Of a stretch of 63,325 nucleotides of DNA, positions 18,291 to 26,941 are shown piece after piece. Positions within the stretch are counted from its first letter, which is position 1. Each line of letters begins with the position of its first letter. The stretch is from Deltaproteobacteria bacterium (GTDB taxonomy: Bacteria > Myxococcota > Myxococcia > Myxococcales > 40CM-4-68-19): assembly GCA_025358085.1 (NCBI GenBank), contig JANYKT010000149.1:1-63325 (forward strand), written 5' to 3'. The position numbers and the translations under genes are program-made. The notes beneath the pieces were generated by a model. The model had not been told where the DNA came from and did not search any database. It saw only the letters and a list, made by a program, of their open reading frames with translations.

Positions 18291-19478
18291 TTGCCGCACC
18301 GCCGCCCCTCAAGCGCCGTCACCCGCAATGTCTTCGTCCTGGGCGCGGTCTCCTTTTGCGCCGACGTCGCGAGCGACATGGTGGTGCCGCTGTTGCCGGC
18401 CTTCCTGCTCTCGCTGGGCGCTGGCGCATCTTTCCTCGGGCTGGTCGAGGGCTTGGCCGAGGCAACCGCGGCGCTTTTCAAGTGGCTCTCGGGCCGCCTG
18501 GCCGACCGGGTCCGTCGCCTGTTGCCCATCACCGCGGCGGGGTATGCCCTCGCCGCCGTGGTCCGGCCGCTGCTCGCGATTTCGCTCGCGCCCTGGCACG
18601 TGCTCGCTGTCCGCTGCCTCGACCGCGTCGGGAAGGGCGTGCGCACTTCGCCCCGGGACAAGCTGCTTGCCGGAAGCACGCCGGAGGGAAAGCTCGCCGA
18701 AGCGTTCTCCTTCCACCGCGCCATGGATCACGCGGGAGCCGCGCTGGGCCCGCTCGCCGCCAGCGCGCTGCTGGTGGTCTGGCCAGGCCAGCTGCGCCGC
18801 GTCTTCCTGGTGGCCGCGGTGCCGGGCGCGCTGGCAGTCTTCCTGCTCGCGCTGGTGCGGGAGAAGCCTGCCGGGGCCCGGGCCGCCGCGCCGATTTCAT
18901 TGTCGAAAGCGATCGATTCGACAAGTCCGCGCCGCGTTCCTGCGCGCCTGCTTGCGGCCATCGGAATCTTCGCGTTGGGCAATTCGACCGACGCGCTCTT
19001 GCTCCTGCGCGCGCAATCTCTGGGCGTTCCCACCGCGCAGCTTCCACTGCTGTGGATGCTGCTGCATGCGGTGCGATCGCTCTGCTCCTGGCCGCTCGGC
19101 CGTGTCGCCGATCGATTGGGCCGCCAGGGAGCGCTTGCGGCCGGCTGGGTCTGGTACGCGGTCTGTTATGCAGGCTTCGCGTTGGCTCACTCTCCGCAGC
19201 AAGTCGTCTTGGTCTTCGGTCTTTATGGACTGGTCGCCGGGCTGACGGAAGGGAGCGAGAGAGCGCTCGTCGCCGGAGCAGTGCGGCCGCAAGATCGAGG
19301 CCGGGCACTCGGGATTTACAATCTCTCGTCCGGCGCAGGACTTCTCCTTGCGTCGGTTCTCGCGGGGCTGCTCTGGGAGCGGGTTTCGCCTGCCGCGGGC
19401 TTGAGTCTGGGAGCGATCATGGCAACCCTTGCAGCCGGCCTGCTGGCGACCCCTCTGCCGGCAGGCCCCGCTCAGTAA
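18291..19478 (+). CDS. Major facilitator superfamily transporter
   Basis: About 395 residues with 12 hydrophobic segments. The MFS loop 2-3 signature is visible as GRLADRVRRLLPITAAGY, with a related repeat in the second half (LGRVADRLGRQGALAAGW). The start is probably TTG 18291, with GGAG about 12 nt upstream; the first in-frame ATG (near 18,379) would lose the first TM helix. The frame is also open upstream through the end of the HD gene, but that sequence is not membrane-like. RCLDRVGKGVRTSPRDKLLA resembles MFS proteins often annotated as efflux pumps. Substrate is unknown. Confidence 0.88.
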   Translation: MPHRRPSSAVTRNVFVLGAVSFCADVASDMVVPLLPAFLLSLGAGASFLGLVEGLAEATAALFKWLSGRLADRVRRLLPITAAGYALAAVVRPLLAISLAPWHVLAVRCLDRVGKGVRTSPRDKLLAGSTPEGKLAEAFSFHRAMDHAGAALGPLAASALLVVWPGQLRRVFLVAAVPGALAVFLLALVREKPAGARAAAPISLSKAIDSTSPRRVPARLLAAIGIFALGNSTDALLLLRAQSLGVPTAQLPLLWMLLHAVRSLCSWPLGRVADRLGRQGALAAGWVWYAVCYAGFALAHSPQQVVLVFGLYGLVAGLTEGSERALVAGAVRPQDRGRALGIYNLSSGAGLLLASVLAGLLWERVSPAAGLSLGAIMATLAAGLLATPLPAGPAQ

Positions 19479-19530
19479 GAGGGTTTCGCCCAGCTTCCAA
19501 CATGCCCACCTTCTTTGAAGGAGGTAGTGC

Positions 19531-20010
19531 ATGAAGGTGAGGGACGGGAGCGTCATCCTGCTCGACTATCTGGTCCGGCTCAGGACGGGCAAGGTCGTGG
19601 AGACCAGCAAGGGGAAGGGTCCCATCGAGTACCTCCACGGGACCGGGCAGATCCTGCCGGCGCTGGAGCGCGCTCTCGAAGGGCTGCGCGAGGGTGAGCA
19701 GGCTTCCTTCAGCATTCCTCCCGAGGGCGCGTATGGCGCCCGCAACGAGGAGAACCTGGTCCCGCTGCCCGCGACGCTTTTTCCGTCTGACGTGGAGCTG
19801 ACGCCGGGCTTGGCGCTGTTCGCGCGGGCGTCGGGTGGTCAGAGCTATCCCATCACCGTGCGCGAGGTGCAGGGCGAGTTCGTACTGGTGGACTTGAACC
19901 ACCCGCTCGCCGGAGAGCGGCTCTACTTCGAGGTCAATGTCCGCGGCGTGCGGCCTGCCGGAAATTCCGAAGTCTTCGCGGGAAGGGCGACTCCCGCCGA
20001 AGTGGTGTGA
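19531..20010 (+). CDS. SlyD-type FKBP peptidyl-prolyl cis-trans isomerase
   Basis: 159 residues. FKBP and insert-in-flap domains in SlyD order: GPIEYLHGTGQILPALERAL, EGAYGARNEENLVPLPATLF and DLNHPLAGERLYFEVNVRGV. SlyD proteins catalyse prolyl isomerisation and act as chaperones through the flap domain. The His/Cys-rich metal-binding tail of E. coli SlyD is absent, so nickel delivery is unlikely. ATG 19531 has a perfect AAGGAGG (19518-19524) at good spacing. It is cytosolic (no signal peptide). Confidence 0.94.
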   Translation: MKVRDGSVILLDYLVRLRTGKVVETSKGKGPIEYLHGTGQILPALERALEGLREGEQASFSIPPEGAYGARNEENLVPLPATLFPSDVELTPGLALFARASGGQSYPITVREVQGEFVLVDLNHPLAGERLYFEVNVRGVRPAGNSEVFAGRATPAEVV

Positions 20011-20069
20011 AGTGATGCGAGCGCGTAACGAGCGCTGGGCGGTCCCCGGAGCAAAAGCTGGCTCTGTGT

Positions 20070-22301
20070 TCAATGCGCGAGAAGGTGAAGCCAGCGAGAA
20101 GCTTCAAGCGCGCGGCCCGGAGGAGCGTCAACGCCCAGCGCGGTGAAGGCGGCGCGCGCTAAGGGTTCGTCGCCGAGGTGCCAGGCCGCGATTCCCTGCA
20201 TCCGCAGCGCTTCTTGTTTGAAGAGCGGTCCGGGCAGCGAGCGCGAGAGCGCGGCGCGGACAAAGGTCGCGCACTCAGCCCAGTCGGCGTGATTTTGCAG
20301 CTGCTTCGCGAGCAGATAGGCGAAGACGCCGTCGGCCGGGCGCAAAAGGTCGAGGTCGCGGAGGGCGAGCCAGACAGCGGGGCCAGAGTCGTTGCCTGCG
20401 AGAAGGCGTCGCAGCGCGGAAGCGCTTTGCGGATCGGTCAGCGCGCGTTGGCGCAAGAGCAGCGCGCGCTCGAGCGCTTCGGACTGGGGCAGCTCCGTTG
20501 CCTGATCAAAGAGTGTCCGAGCGGCAGCGAGATCAGAAGACTTCCAGGCCGCGTCGCCCGCCTCGGTGAGAAGCTGCGCGCGCAGCGGGCGTGAAAGCTT
20601 CGGATGCAAGAGCGCTCGCTCCTGCGTGGCGCGCGCCGCGGCAAGATCTCCCGCCGCGACCTGCGCCCGGCCAAGCTGCAGGAGCAGCGCGGGATCGTCC
20701 GGCTCGAGCGCGGCGCAGCGCGCCCACAGCAGCGCCGCCTGCGCGGGATCGCCGCGCTGGATCGCAGCCCCGGCGTCGCCCTCGAGCCCCGCGACCTCGT
20801 GCGCGCACGGCTTGCGCGCGATGGCCGGAGCGAAGAAGCGCTGCGACGCAAGCGCGGTGGCGCGCGGCGAGGGGGGCAGCGCGTCGAGGAATCGCCCGTA
20901 CTCGCCAGCGAGCGCGCGCAGGTCTCCGAGCGTGGCGCGGCCGGAGTACGCCTCGCGCAGGAATCCGGCCCCGCGCGTCTCCCAGAGAAAGCGCACAAAG
21001 GAGCCCGCGGTCGTGTACGCGCGCGGACCGGACTCTGCATAGAAGAGGCCCGGCGCGAACAGGCGTGCGACGTCGGGCAGGAGCTTCAGCTCACGGAGCG
21101 CCCGCGCCTCTTCGTGCACGGTGAACTCGCCCGGAGGCCAGTCCGCGGCGACCGCGATGCCCTCGATGAAAGCCATCTGCGGCACGAGGCCTGGCACGCC
21201 CCACGGCCCACGCGCGACTTCCGCGAGCACGACATGCGCGAGCTCATGGCGCAGGATCGGGTGCGGCGCCGGGGCGTCATTGGTGTGGACCTGCCGCAGC
21301 CAGGGCTTGGTGAAGCTTACCTCGGCGGCGCCAATGAGGCGGCGCTTCTCGGCCGGCGATCGATAGAGATAGACGTCGATCTTCGGAGCAGAGGCAGCCC
21401 GGCTCGAGGCTTTTGTCGGGGAGGGCGGCGATAGCTCCAGACCAGCAAAGGCGCGGATTGCGCGATAGGACGCCTCGGCGTCGCGGGCCAGGAGCTCTCG
21501 CTCCGGCTCCTTCTTCTCGCGCGGGAAGTGGAGGACGAGGTGCTCGGTCTCGAGGAGGCCGCCCAGCTCGCGGTCGATCTGCGGAAGGCTCGCCTTCCAA
21601 TGAAAACGCTCGGCTTGCAGGGAAAGCAGGACGGCCGCTCCGCCCGCGATGAGCGTGAGCAGCAGGCCTGCCGTCCGAGGGTCGCCGGCGAACCGCGCGC
21701 GGGAACCTCTGTCCGCTCGAAGCAAGAGTCCGTGGTCGCCGCCCGCGAACTGCGCGATCCCGCACGTCGTCAGCGCGTAGAGCATCGTCGCGGCTCGAAA
21801 GATCCAGAGCGTGGGCGTCGCCGCGATCGCCTCGTCGTAGAGGGGCCCCGGTAACATTCCGCCCAGGTGGTGAAAAGCGAAGATCTGCGGCCCGCGCCAG
21901 AGCGGCCAGAGCGCGACGGCGAGCGAGGCCAGGAAGATCAGCGCGACCAGCCAGGGCGCTCGCCGGGGCGCGACTGTTCCGCAGGCCACGCCCAGCGCGG
22001 CCGCGAGCAGCGCCGACGGGATCGCGAGCAGGGCGTAGAGCAGCAAGCCACCGAGCGGATCGCAGACCGGGCGGCGCAGGCCATTGAGGAGCAGCACGGC
22101 GACCGGCACCAGCAGGGCGAACAGCGCGAAGGGCAGGGCCCGGCGGAGTGCGTTTGCAGGAGAAACGCGTGCGGCGGCGACTCCTGGAACGGCGCCGAGG
22201 AGCCCCGCATAGAGCGCCACCAGCTCGGCTGATTCGTAGCCCAAATGATCGGCCAGCGGGAGAAAGGCGGCCGCGATCGAGAGCAGCAGGAGCCCGGCCA
22301 C
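20070..22301 (-). CDS. Membrane protein with gluzincin protease motif and TPRs
   Basis: 743 residues from GTG 22301. About six or seven TM helices fill the first 240 residues. An extracytoplasmic domain then carries HELAHVVLAEVA near residue 350 (HExxH) and, 24 residues later, MAFIEGIAVAADWP, a plausible third zinc ligand Glu. This matches the peptidase MA-like class. The C-terminal third is helical repeats (LLLQLGRAQVAAGDLAAARA). The open frame continues upstream to about 22,395 with membrane-like residues but no ATG, GTG or TTG, so the true start could be a rare codon. Substrate is unknown. Confidence 0.85.
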   Translation of the reverse strand: MAGLLLLSIAAAFLPLADHLGYESAELVALYAGLLGAVPGVAAARVSPANALRRALPFALFALLVPVAVLLLNGLRRPVCDPLGGLLLYALLAIPSALLAAALGVACGTVAPRRAPWLVALIFLASLAVALWPLWRGPQIFAFHHLGGMLPGPLYDEAIAATPTLWIFRAATMLYALTTCGIAQFAGGDHGLLLRADRGSRARFAGDPRTAGLLLTLIAGGAAVLLSLQAERFHWKASLPQIDRELGGLLETEHLVLHFPREKKEPERELLARDAEASYRAIRAFAGLELSPPSPTKASSRAASAPKIDVYLYRSPAEKRRLIGAAEVSFTKPWLRQVHTNDAPAPHPILRHELAHVVLAEVARGPWGVPGLVPQMAFIEGIAVAADWPPGEFTVHEEARALRELKLLPDVARLFAPGLFYAESGPRAYTTAGSFVRFLWETRGAGFLREAYSGRATLGDLRALAGEYGRFLDALPPSPRATALASQRFFAPAIARKPCAHEVAGLEGDAGAAIQRGDPAQAALLWARCAALEPDDPALLLQLGRAQVAAGDLAAARATQERALLHPKLSRPLRAQLLTEAGDAAWKSSDLAAARTLFDQATELPQSEALERALLLRQRALTDPQSASALRRLLAGNDSGPAVWLALRDLDLLRPADGVFAYLLAKQLQNHADWAECATFVRAALSRSLPGPLFKQEALRMQGIAAWHLGDEPLARAAFTALGVDAPPGRALEASRWLHLLAH

Positions 22302-22407
22302 ATAGACGCGTGGACCGCTTCGCGAGAGCAGCGTAAGCCCCTCGGGCCTCGAGCGCCGCCCGAGCAGCCTTGCTCCCGAGTCCTGCGTCCTGTCATTCTG
22401 TCCGGCG

Positions 22408-22809
22408 ATGGCGCGCTCCGAAGACCCCGAGAACTTGCGTGCGACCGTCCGCGCGCCCGTGCAGCTCCGCGTCGACTACGAGCGGATGAACTTGTTCTTC
22501 TCCGATTACACCAGGAACATCTCCAAGGGCGGGACCTTCATCAAGACCAGCCGGCCGCTCCCTATCGGCACGCGCTTTCTTTTCTCGATGGCGGTCCCGG
22601 CGCTGTCGGAGCCCGTGCAGCTCGACGGCGAGGTCACCTGGATCCTCCCAGCCGAGGCTGCCGTCCCCCGCGGCGAGGACCCAGGCATGGGCATCCGTTT
22701 CCTCTTCCGGGACGCGCAGGCGCGAACCGACTTTGAAGACCTGGTTGCACGCATGATGGAAGAGAGCCTCGGCGTCGAGGTCGCGCAGGAGCTGCTGCAG
22801 CGCCGCTGA
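22408..22809 (+). CDS. PilZ domain protein (myxobacterial TIGR02266 type)
   Basis: 133 residues, a single PilZ domain. Recognisable elements are VRAPVQLRVDYE, TRNISKGGTFIKT, LDGEVTWILPA and DPGMGIRFLF. The NISKGG/GMGI pattern is that of the myxobacterial PilZ paralogue family. PilZ proteins sense cyclic di-GMP through an RxxxR plus D/NxSxxG pair. Here the NxSxxG motif is intact (NISKGG), but the RxxxR arm is weak (RATVRAP), so ligand binding is not assured. It ends back to back with the DUF192 gene (stops at 22807-22809 and 22810-22812). Confidence 0.93.
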   Translation: MARSEDPENLRATVRAPVQLRVDYERMNLFFSDYTRNISKGGTFIKTSRPLPIGTRFLFSMAVPALSEPVQLDGEVTWILPAEAAVPRGEDPGMGIRFLFRDAQARTDFEDLVARMMEESLGVEVAQELLQRR

Positions 22810-23274
22810 TTACTCCGGCACATCGACCAGAACGACGCGCGTGCCAGGTCCGACCCCGTGCGCAGCTGCCTCGCCGCCCGACACCTCGACCACATAACGC
22901 GATGGCTTCCCCACTGTCCGCGAGGTGTCGGTCTGCGGCGGGGCGCGCTCGAAGACGCCGGCCACCGCGCGGTCTTCGCCAATGAAGATCAGGTCCAGGC
23001 TGATGAGGGTGTTGTGCATCCAGAAGGGGTGTTCGCTGGTCTCGTCGAAGATGAAGATCATCCCATGGTCGGCCGGGAGGTCCCGGCGGAACATCAGCCC
23101 GCGGGCGCGATCCTTGTCGGTGTGTGCCACTTCCACGCGCACGATCCAGGGGCCACGCGGTGTCTCGAAACGGACGGCGGCGGGCGGGGCGGTGTTCAAT
23201 TTTGCATCTTTCGCTTCGCCGGCAGCGGTGTGGCAAGAGGTCGCGACCAGAAGAGCCAGGCAAATGCGGCGCAT
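22810..23274 (-). CDS. DUF192 lipoprotein or exported protein
   Basis: 154 residues. The signal peptide MRRICLALLVATSCHTAAGE contains a plausible lipobox (LVATSC). The mature domain is a textbook DUF192: HTDKDRARGLMFRRDLPADH, then GMIFIFDETSEHPFWMHNTL, then SLDLIFIGEDRAV. Members are small periplasmic beta-proteins of unknown biochemical role. The next gene upstream, on the same strand, is the Cys-rich lipoprotein (17-nt gap), suggesting a two-gene operon. Confidence 0.93.
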   Translation of the reverse strand: MRRICLALLVATSCHTAAGEAKDAKLNTAPPAAVRFETPRGPWIVRVEVAHTDKDRARGLMFRRDLPADHGMIFIFDETSEHPFWMHNTLISLDLIFIGEDRAVAGVFERAPPQTDTSRTVGKPSRYVVEVSGGEAAAHGVGPGTRVVLVDVPE

Positions 23275-23291
23275 GGGATCGACTCTCTAGC

Positions 23292-23693
23292 CTACTTTCC
23301 GCTCCGCTCGCAGTAGAAGGAGCTGGTCACCTGCCCGAAAATTGCCTGGTACTGGTCCGGCGGCAGGCGGGCCTTCATGGCGGCCAGGTAGGAATCATTG
23401 AGGCTGATCTGGCCGCAGCGCAGGCCGGACGGGCAGCTCGCGCCTGCGCCGGAGCAGGCCTGGGAGCAATACGCGCCGCCCGAGCCGGGCGTGGCCAGGC
23501 AAGTGAACGACGCGCATTCGCTGGAGCCCAGATAGAGGTACTCGCGGCCCGGCAGCGGCTTCAAATCCGCGCCGTTCGCGTCCTGCAGATGGCAAGGCGA
23601 GCCGAGGTCGGTGCGGGCGCAGGCACCTGCCAGGCTCAACGCCAAGCCGAGTGTCAACGAGAGAACGCTTACTGCTGGAAATCGTCTGTGCAT
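23292..23693 (-). CDS. Cysteine-rich lipoprotein
   Basis: 133 residues. The signal ends in LSLAGACART, a good lipobox; the mature protein has eight further Cys (SPCHLQ, ECASFTCLA, YCSQACSG, SCPSGLRC, FYCERS), suggesting four disulfides. Small Cys-rich lipoproteins are abundant in myxobacteria. It is divergent from the Nfs/Glt-like operon with an 81-nt gap, so its promoter may be shared. It could be a surface partner of that apparatus (compare GltK or CglB-type lipoproteins), but sequence alone does not show this. Confidence 0.75.
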   Translation of the reverse strand: MHRRFPAVSVLSLTLGLALSLAGACARTDLGSPCHLQDANGADLKPLPGREYLYLGSSECASFTCLATPGSGGAYCSQACSGAGASCPSGLRCGQISLNDSYLAAMKARLPPDQYQAIFGQVTSSFYCERSGK

Positions 23694-23751
23694 GGCGCCG
23701 CAAAGTTGGTGCTCCGTCCGACAGATGCAAGGGCTTGCCCGGCCGGCAGTG

Positions 23752-23765
23752 GGAACACATGTTCC
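23752..23765. promoter_or_regulatory. Perfect 14-bp dyad GGAACACATGTTCC (LexA-box-like)
   Basis: GGAACA at 23752-23757 and TGTTCC at 23760-23765 are exact reverse complements around CA. The core reads GAAC-N4-GTTC, the form of the Gram-positive LexA box. It lies 9 nt before the ATG of the first Nfs/Glt-like gene and within the gap shared with the divergent lipoprotein gene. It could be an operator. No Shine-Dalgarno is visible between it and the ATG. Confidence 0.5.
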
Positions 23766-23774
23766 GCTTCGACC

Positions 23775-24434
23775 ATGCGCTCCTTGTCCCTATGCATCAT
23801 CTTTCTCTTCGCCACCGCCGTGCTGGCGGAGGACAAGCCTGCCGACACGGATGAGATCCATGCCGTGCAGCGCCGACCCCTCCGCGAGGCAAAGCGGGTG
23901 GAGCTCTTTTCTTATGGATCGGTCAGCATCGCCGACCCCTATCTCCAGCGCTGGGGCGGCGGCCTGCGCGCCATGTGGCACCTGCGCGAGGGGTTGTCGC
24001 TGGGCCTCGATGGCAACGGCTTCGGCACCTGGCAAACGCAGGAACTGGTGATCGCCAAGCGCGAGCTGCACGCGCGCATCATCGACTCGCGCCAGCGCGC
24101 ATCGGTAGCGGCCGTGGCGGCCATCGCCCCTCTCTATGGAAAAGTAGCGCTGCCGGGCGACGTGCTGGTGCACTTCGAGACCTTCTTTGACGCCGGGCTC
24201 GGCGGCGCACTCACCGAGACCGACGCCGGCCGCGGCGTTCGGCCCATGCTGCTAGCGGGAATCGGGCAGCGCGTTTTCTTAAGCGAAGACTTCGCACTCA
24301 CCGCGCGTGTGGGCGGCGACCTCTATGCGGAGCGGGTGGTGATCGACGGCCAGCAGTCCACCAAGGCGATGGGTTTCTGGACCTTCTCGCTCGGGGTGTC
24401 CGTCTACTTTCCAGGCGGGCGGGGGGACCGATGA
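23775..24434 (+). CDS. Outer-membrane beta-barrel, first gene of Nfs/Glt-like operon (NfsA/GltA position)
   Basis: 219 residues from ATG 23775. A clear signal peptide (MRSLSLCIIFLFATAVLAED) is followed by alternating amphipathic strands (VELFSYGSVSIADPYLQRWG, FALTARVGGDLYAERVV) ending WTFSLGVSVYFPGG, as in the myxobacterial OMP beta-barrel family. In M. xanthus the GltA/B and NfsA/B barrels join a periplasmic and inner-membrane complex used for gliding or spore-coat assembly. It overlaps the second barrel by 4 nt (ATGA). The role is inferred from gene order; barrel sequences alone are not diagnostic. Confidence 0.8.
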   Translation: MRSLSLCIIFLFATAVLAEDKPADTDEIHAVQRRPLREAKRVELFSYGSVSIADPYLQRWGGGLRAMWHLREGLSLGLDGNGFGTWQTQELVIAKRELHARIIDSRQRASVAAVAAIAPLYGKVALPGDVLVHFETFFDAGLGGALTETDAGRGVRPMLLAGIGQRVFLSEDFALTARVGGDLYAERVVIDGQQSTKAMGFWTFSLGVSVYFPGGRGDR

Positions 24435-25249
24435 ACCGCGCCTGCTTGCTTTTCATCAGCGCTGCCTTGGCCGCGCGCGCGGAGGAGGTACCGGCGGCGC
24501 TCGTCCAGCCGGCGGCGCAAATCCAGCCGCTCGCGCAGCCGCAAGCGACGCAGACGCAAGCGACGCAGACGCAAGCCACCAAGGCGGTCGCGGAGCTTCC
24601 ACAGGGCGCGGGCGGCGGCCAACTCGCGCCGATGACTTCCGCGCCCAACGCGCTGCCGCCGGTGGTGGCGCAGCTCTTCCATGTGGGTGGCACGCTCGAG
24701 GTAGAGCCCCTGCTGTCCATCTCGCTCGGTGACCCGTTCTACCGGACCTACGCGCTCGGCCTCCGCGGTGAGCAGCATTTCGGCGAGCGCTGGTCCCTGG
24801 CGGCGCATGTGCTGGTGGGGGCCTCGTCGATCGCCGCGCCCATCGAGCTCTGCGGCGGCGCGCCGTGCTCCTCGCCCGCGCGCGACCAGCTCCGCTCCAC
24901 GCCTGGCCAGCTCCAATTCATGACCGGATTCGAGGTCAGCTACGCGCCCGTCTACGGCAAGCTCTCGCTCATCGGCGAGCGCACCATCCACTTTGATGCT
25001 TACGTCAGCTTGGGGCCGGAGCTGGTAAGTGAGCGCATCGCGCCGGATGCCGTTCTGCCCCTCGCCAGCCGTTGGGAAGCGGGCGGCCGCGCTTCGGTCG
25101 GCGAGCGCATTTTCCTCACCGACCGAATGGTGGTTCGCCTGGGGCTGAGCGAGCTCGTCTACGGCTCGAAGGTCCGCGACCGCACCGAACTCGAGCGCAA
25201 GCTTTCGTTCGAAGGCGGCCTGGCGTGGTTCTTCGGAGCGGGGCGCTGA
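24431..25249 (+). CDS. Outer-membrane beta-barrel, NfsB/GltB position
   Basis: 272 residues. The signal peptide MNRACLLFISAALAARAEE is followed by a low-complexity Q/A/T segment made by a 15-bp tandem repeat (24542-24580; QATQTQATQTQATK). The barrel domain has strands LEVEPLLSISLGDPFYRTYA, FGERWSLAAHVLVGASSI and EGGLAWFFGAGR. Two Cys (ELCGGAPCSS) may form a loop disulfide. It is coupled to the preceding barrel by ATGA. Assigned from position and fold. Confidence 0.8.
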   Translation: MNRACLLFISAALAARAEEVPAALVQPAAQIQPLAQPQATQTQATQTQATKAVAELPQGAGGGQLAPMTSAPNALPPVVAQLFHVGGTLEVEPLLSISLGDPFYRTYALGLRGEQHFGERWSLAAHVLVGASSIAAPIELCGGAPCSSPARDQLRSTPGQLQFMTGFEVSYAPVYGKLSLIGERTIHFDAYVSLGPELVSERIAPDAVLPLASRWEAGGRASVGERIFLTDRMVVRLGLSELVYGSKVRDRTELERKLSFEGGLAWFFGAGR

Positions 25250-25268
25250 CGTGCAGGGGAGACACTCC

Positions 25269-26918
25269 ATGAAGCAGCTCGCAGCGGCTCTGGTCTTAAG
25301 CCTGGCAGCCACTTCGGCTCGCGCGGAAGCGCCCGCGGCCACGGCTTTCCGCAGACTCGATGGCGAAAAGATGGGCGCAGACGAGGCCCGCACCCGCGTG
25401 GCCGCGCTGGTCTCCGCCCTGTCGGAAGCGGGTCTCTCCAACACCGCCGCCGTCGCGCTGTCGGTGCTCGCGGGCGACGAGCACCAGAGCGAAAGCGTCC
25501 GCGCGTCCGCGCGCGAGGAGCTGATTGCGCGGGCCACGCAGGACCAGGGCGTCGCGCAGGCGCTGCTTGCGAGGCAGGACGCGCAGGGACCGAAGTTGCC
25601 GTCCGGACTGGCGCTGCGTTTGGCGCGCGGCCACCTCGAGCGGTCGCTGCAGCTCGCTCCGCTTGCGGAGGGCGTCGCGTTCCAGAGCATCCAGCAGCCG
25701 TCGGTTTCGGCCACGGCGGGCGATGGCCAGATGCCCGCAAAGGTCGCAGCGCCCAGTAGCGCGGATCAGCAGAAGGCGGCAGCGGAGCAGGTCGACCGCG
25801 CGCGCTTTCTCGCCAGCTCCGTCCCCGCTGGCGACCCGCTCGAGGCCGACGCGCACGAGGTGGCGGGGCTGGCGGCGCTCGCGGCCGGCGACAGCGAAGG
25901 CGCGCAGAGAGAATTCGTTGCGATCGCAAGCATTCCGCCGGGCAGCCCTGCCGGGGCCCCCGAGGCGAGGGAGGCTTTGGAGGCCCGGCGCGACCGGGCG
26001 CTCTTGCAACTCGCGCGCATCGCCTACGCAGGAGGGGACGACAAGCGCGCCGACCAGCTCTACGGCCGCGTCTCGCGCGGGGCGCCCGAGTGGCTGGATG
26101 CGCTCTTCGAGGCGAGCTGGGCGCACTTCCGTCGCGGCGAGGACGAGCGCGCGCTGGGCAATCTGCTGACGCTGCACGCGCCGTTCTTCCAGGGGCGCTT
26201 CTTCCCCGAGTCCTTCATCCTCAAGGCGCTCGTGCTCTACGAGAACTGCCGCTACGGCGACGCGCGGACCGCCCTCGCCCAGTTCGAGCAGCGCTACCGC
26301 CCGCTGCACGACGGCCTTGCCGAGGTGCAGTCGCGGCTGCAGACCCCGCAAACCGCCTACGATTTTCTCGCCGGCGGCCCGGTCGAGCTGACCCAGATGG
26401 TTCCGGCCAGCGCCCGCAACGAGGTCGCGCGGCTGACGCACGAGCCCGATCTGCAGAGCTCGGTGGCCGCTGCCGCGCAGCTGGGGCAGGAGGTCGACGC
26501 GCTTGATCGCCCCGGCTTCCAGCTGCTGGCGCTGCGCCTCGGACCTGCGGCGCGGCAGCTTCGCATCGAACTTCTGGAGACCTCCGGCCGCAAGCTCATC
26601 TCGCGGCTGTCGGGCGAGCGCAGCGATCTGCGCGAGCTGCTCGGCCAGTCGCTGCGGCTCTCCTACGAGATCTCCGGCCGCGAGAAAGAATTGGCCGCCT
26701 CGAACGAGCCGGCCGCAATGGCGCCGCCGCGGCGCGAGCGTCCGACCGTCGAGGAGGACGAAGTTCTCTGGCCCTTCGAGGGCGAGTACTGGCGCGACGA
26801 GCTGGGCACCTACCGCTATCACCTCGGCCAGCGCTGCAAGGGCGGCAAGAAGGTCACGCCCGTGCAGACCGCGGCAAAGCCGCCACCCGAGCCAAAAGCA
26901 GCCGCGCAAATTCCGTAA
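25269..26918 (+). CDS. Periplasmic TPR protein, NfsC/GltC position
   Basis: 549 residues from ATG 25269 (signal MKQLAAALVLSLAATSARAE; GGGGAG 8-13 nt upstream); GTG 25251 is a less likely start. The body is helical repeats (EVAGLAALAAGDSEGAQREF, ASWAHFRRGEDERALGNLLT), with a central DUF-like region. The C-terminal motif WPFEGEYWRDELGTYRYHL looks typical of GltC-type proteins. In M. xanthus GltC is periplasmic and links outer-membrane barrels to the inner complex. No transmembrane segment besides the signal. Confidence 0.82.
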   Translation: MKQLAAALVLSLAATSARAEAPAATAFRRLDGEKMGADEARTRVAALVSALSEAGLSNTAAVALSVLAGDEHQSESVRASAREELIARATQDQGVAQALLARQDAQGPKLPSGLALRLARGHLERSLQLAPLAEGVAFQSIQQPSVSATAGDGQMPAKVAAPSSADQQKAAAEQVDRARFLASSVPAGDPLEADAHEVAGLAALAAGDSEGAQREFVAIASIPPGSPAGAPEAREALEARRDRALLQLARIAYAGGDDKRADQLYGRVSRGAPEWLDALFEASWAHFRRGEDERALGNLLTLHAPFFQGRFFPESFILKALVLYENCRYGDARTALAQFEQRYRPLHDGLAEVQSRLQTPQTAYDFLAGGPVELTQMVPASARNEVARLTHEPDLQSSVAAAAQLGQEVDALDRPGFQLLALRLGPAARQLRIELLETSGRKLISRLSGERSDLRELLGQSLRLSYEISGREKELAASNEPAAMAPPRRERPTVEEDEVLWPFEGEYWRDELGTYRYHLGQRCKGGKKVTPVQTAAKPPPEPKAAAQIP

Positions 26919-26941
26919 TTTCTTTCACGAGGGTCTTCAAC

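Noticed and set aside
23124-23774. Upstream extension of the first barrel gene
   Set aside because: The open frame runs through the antisense of two minus-strand genes and lacks a signal peptide; ATG 23775 begins a clear one.
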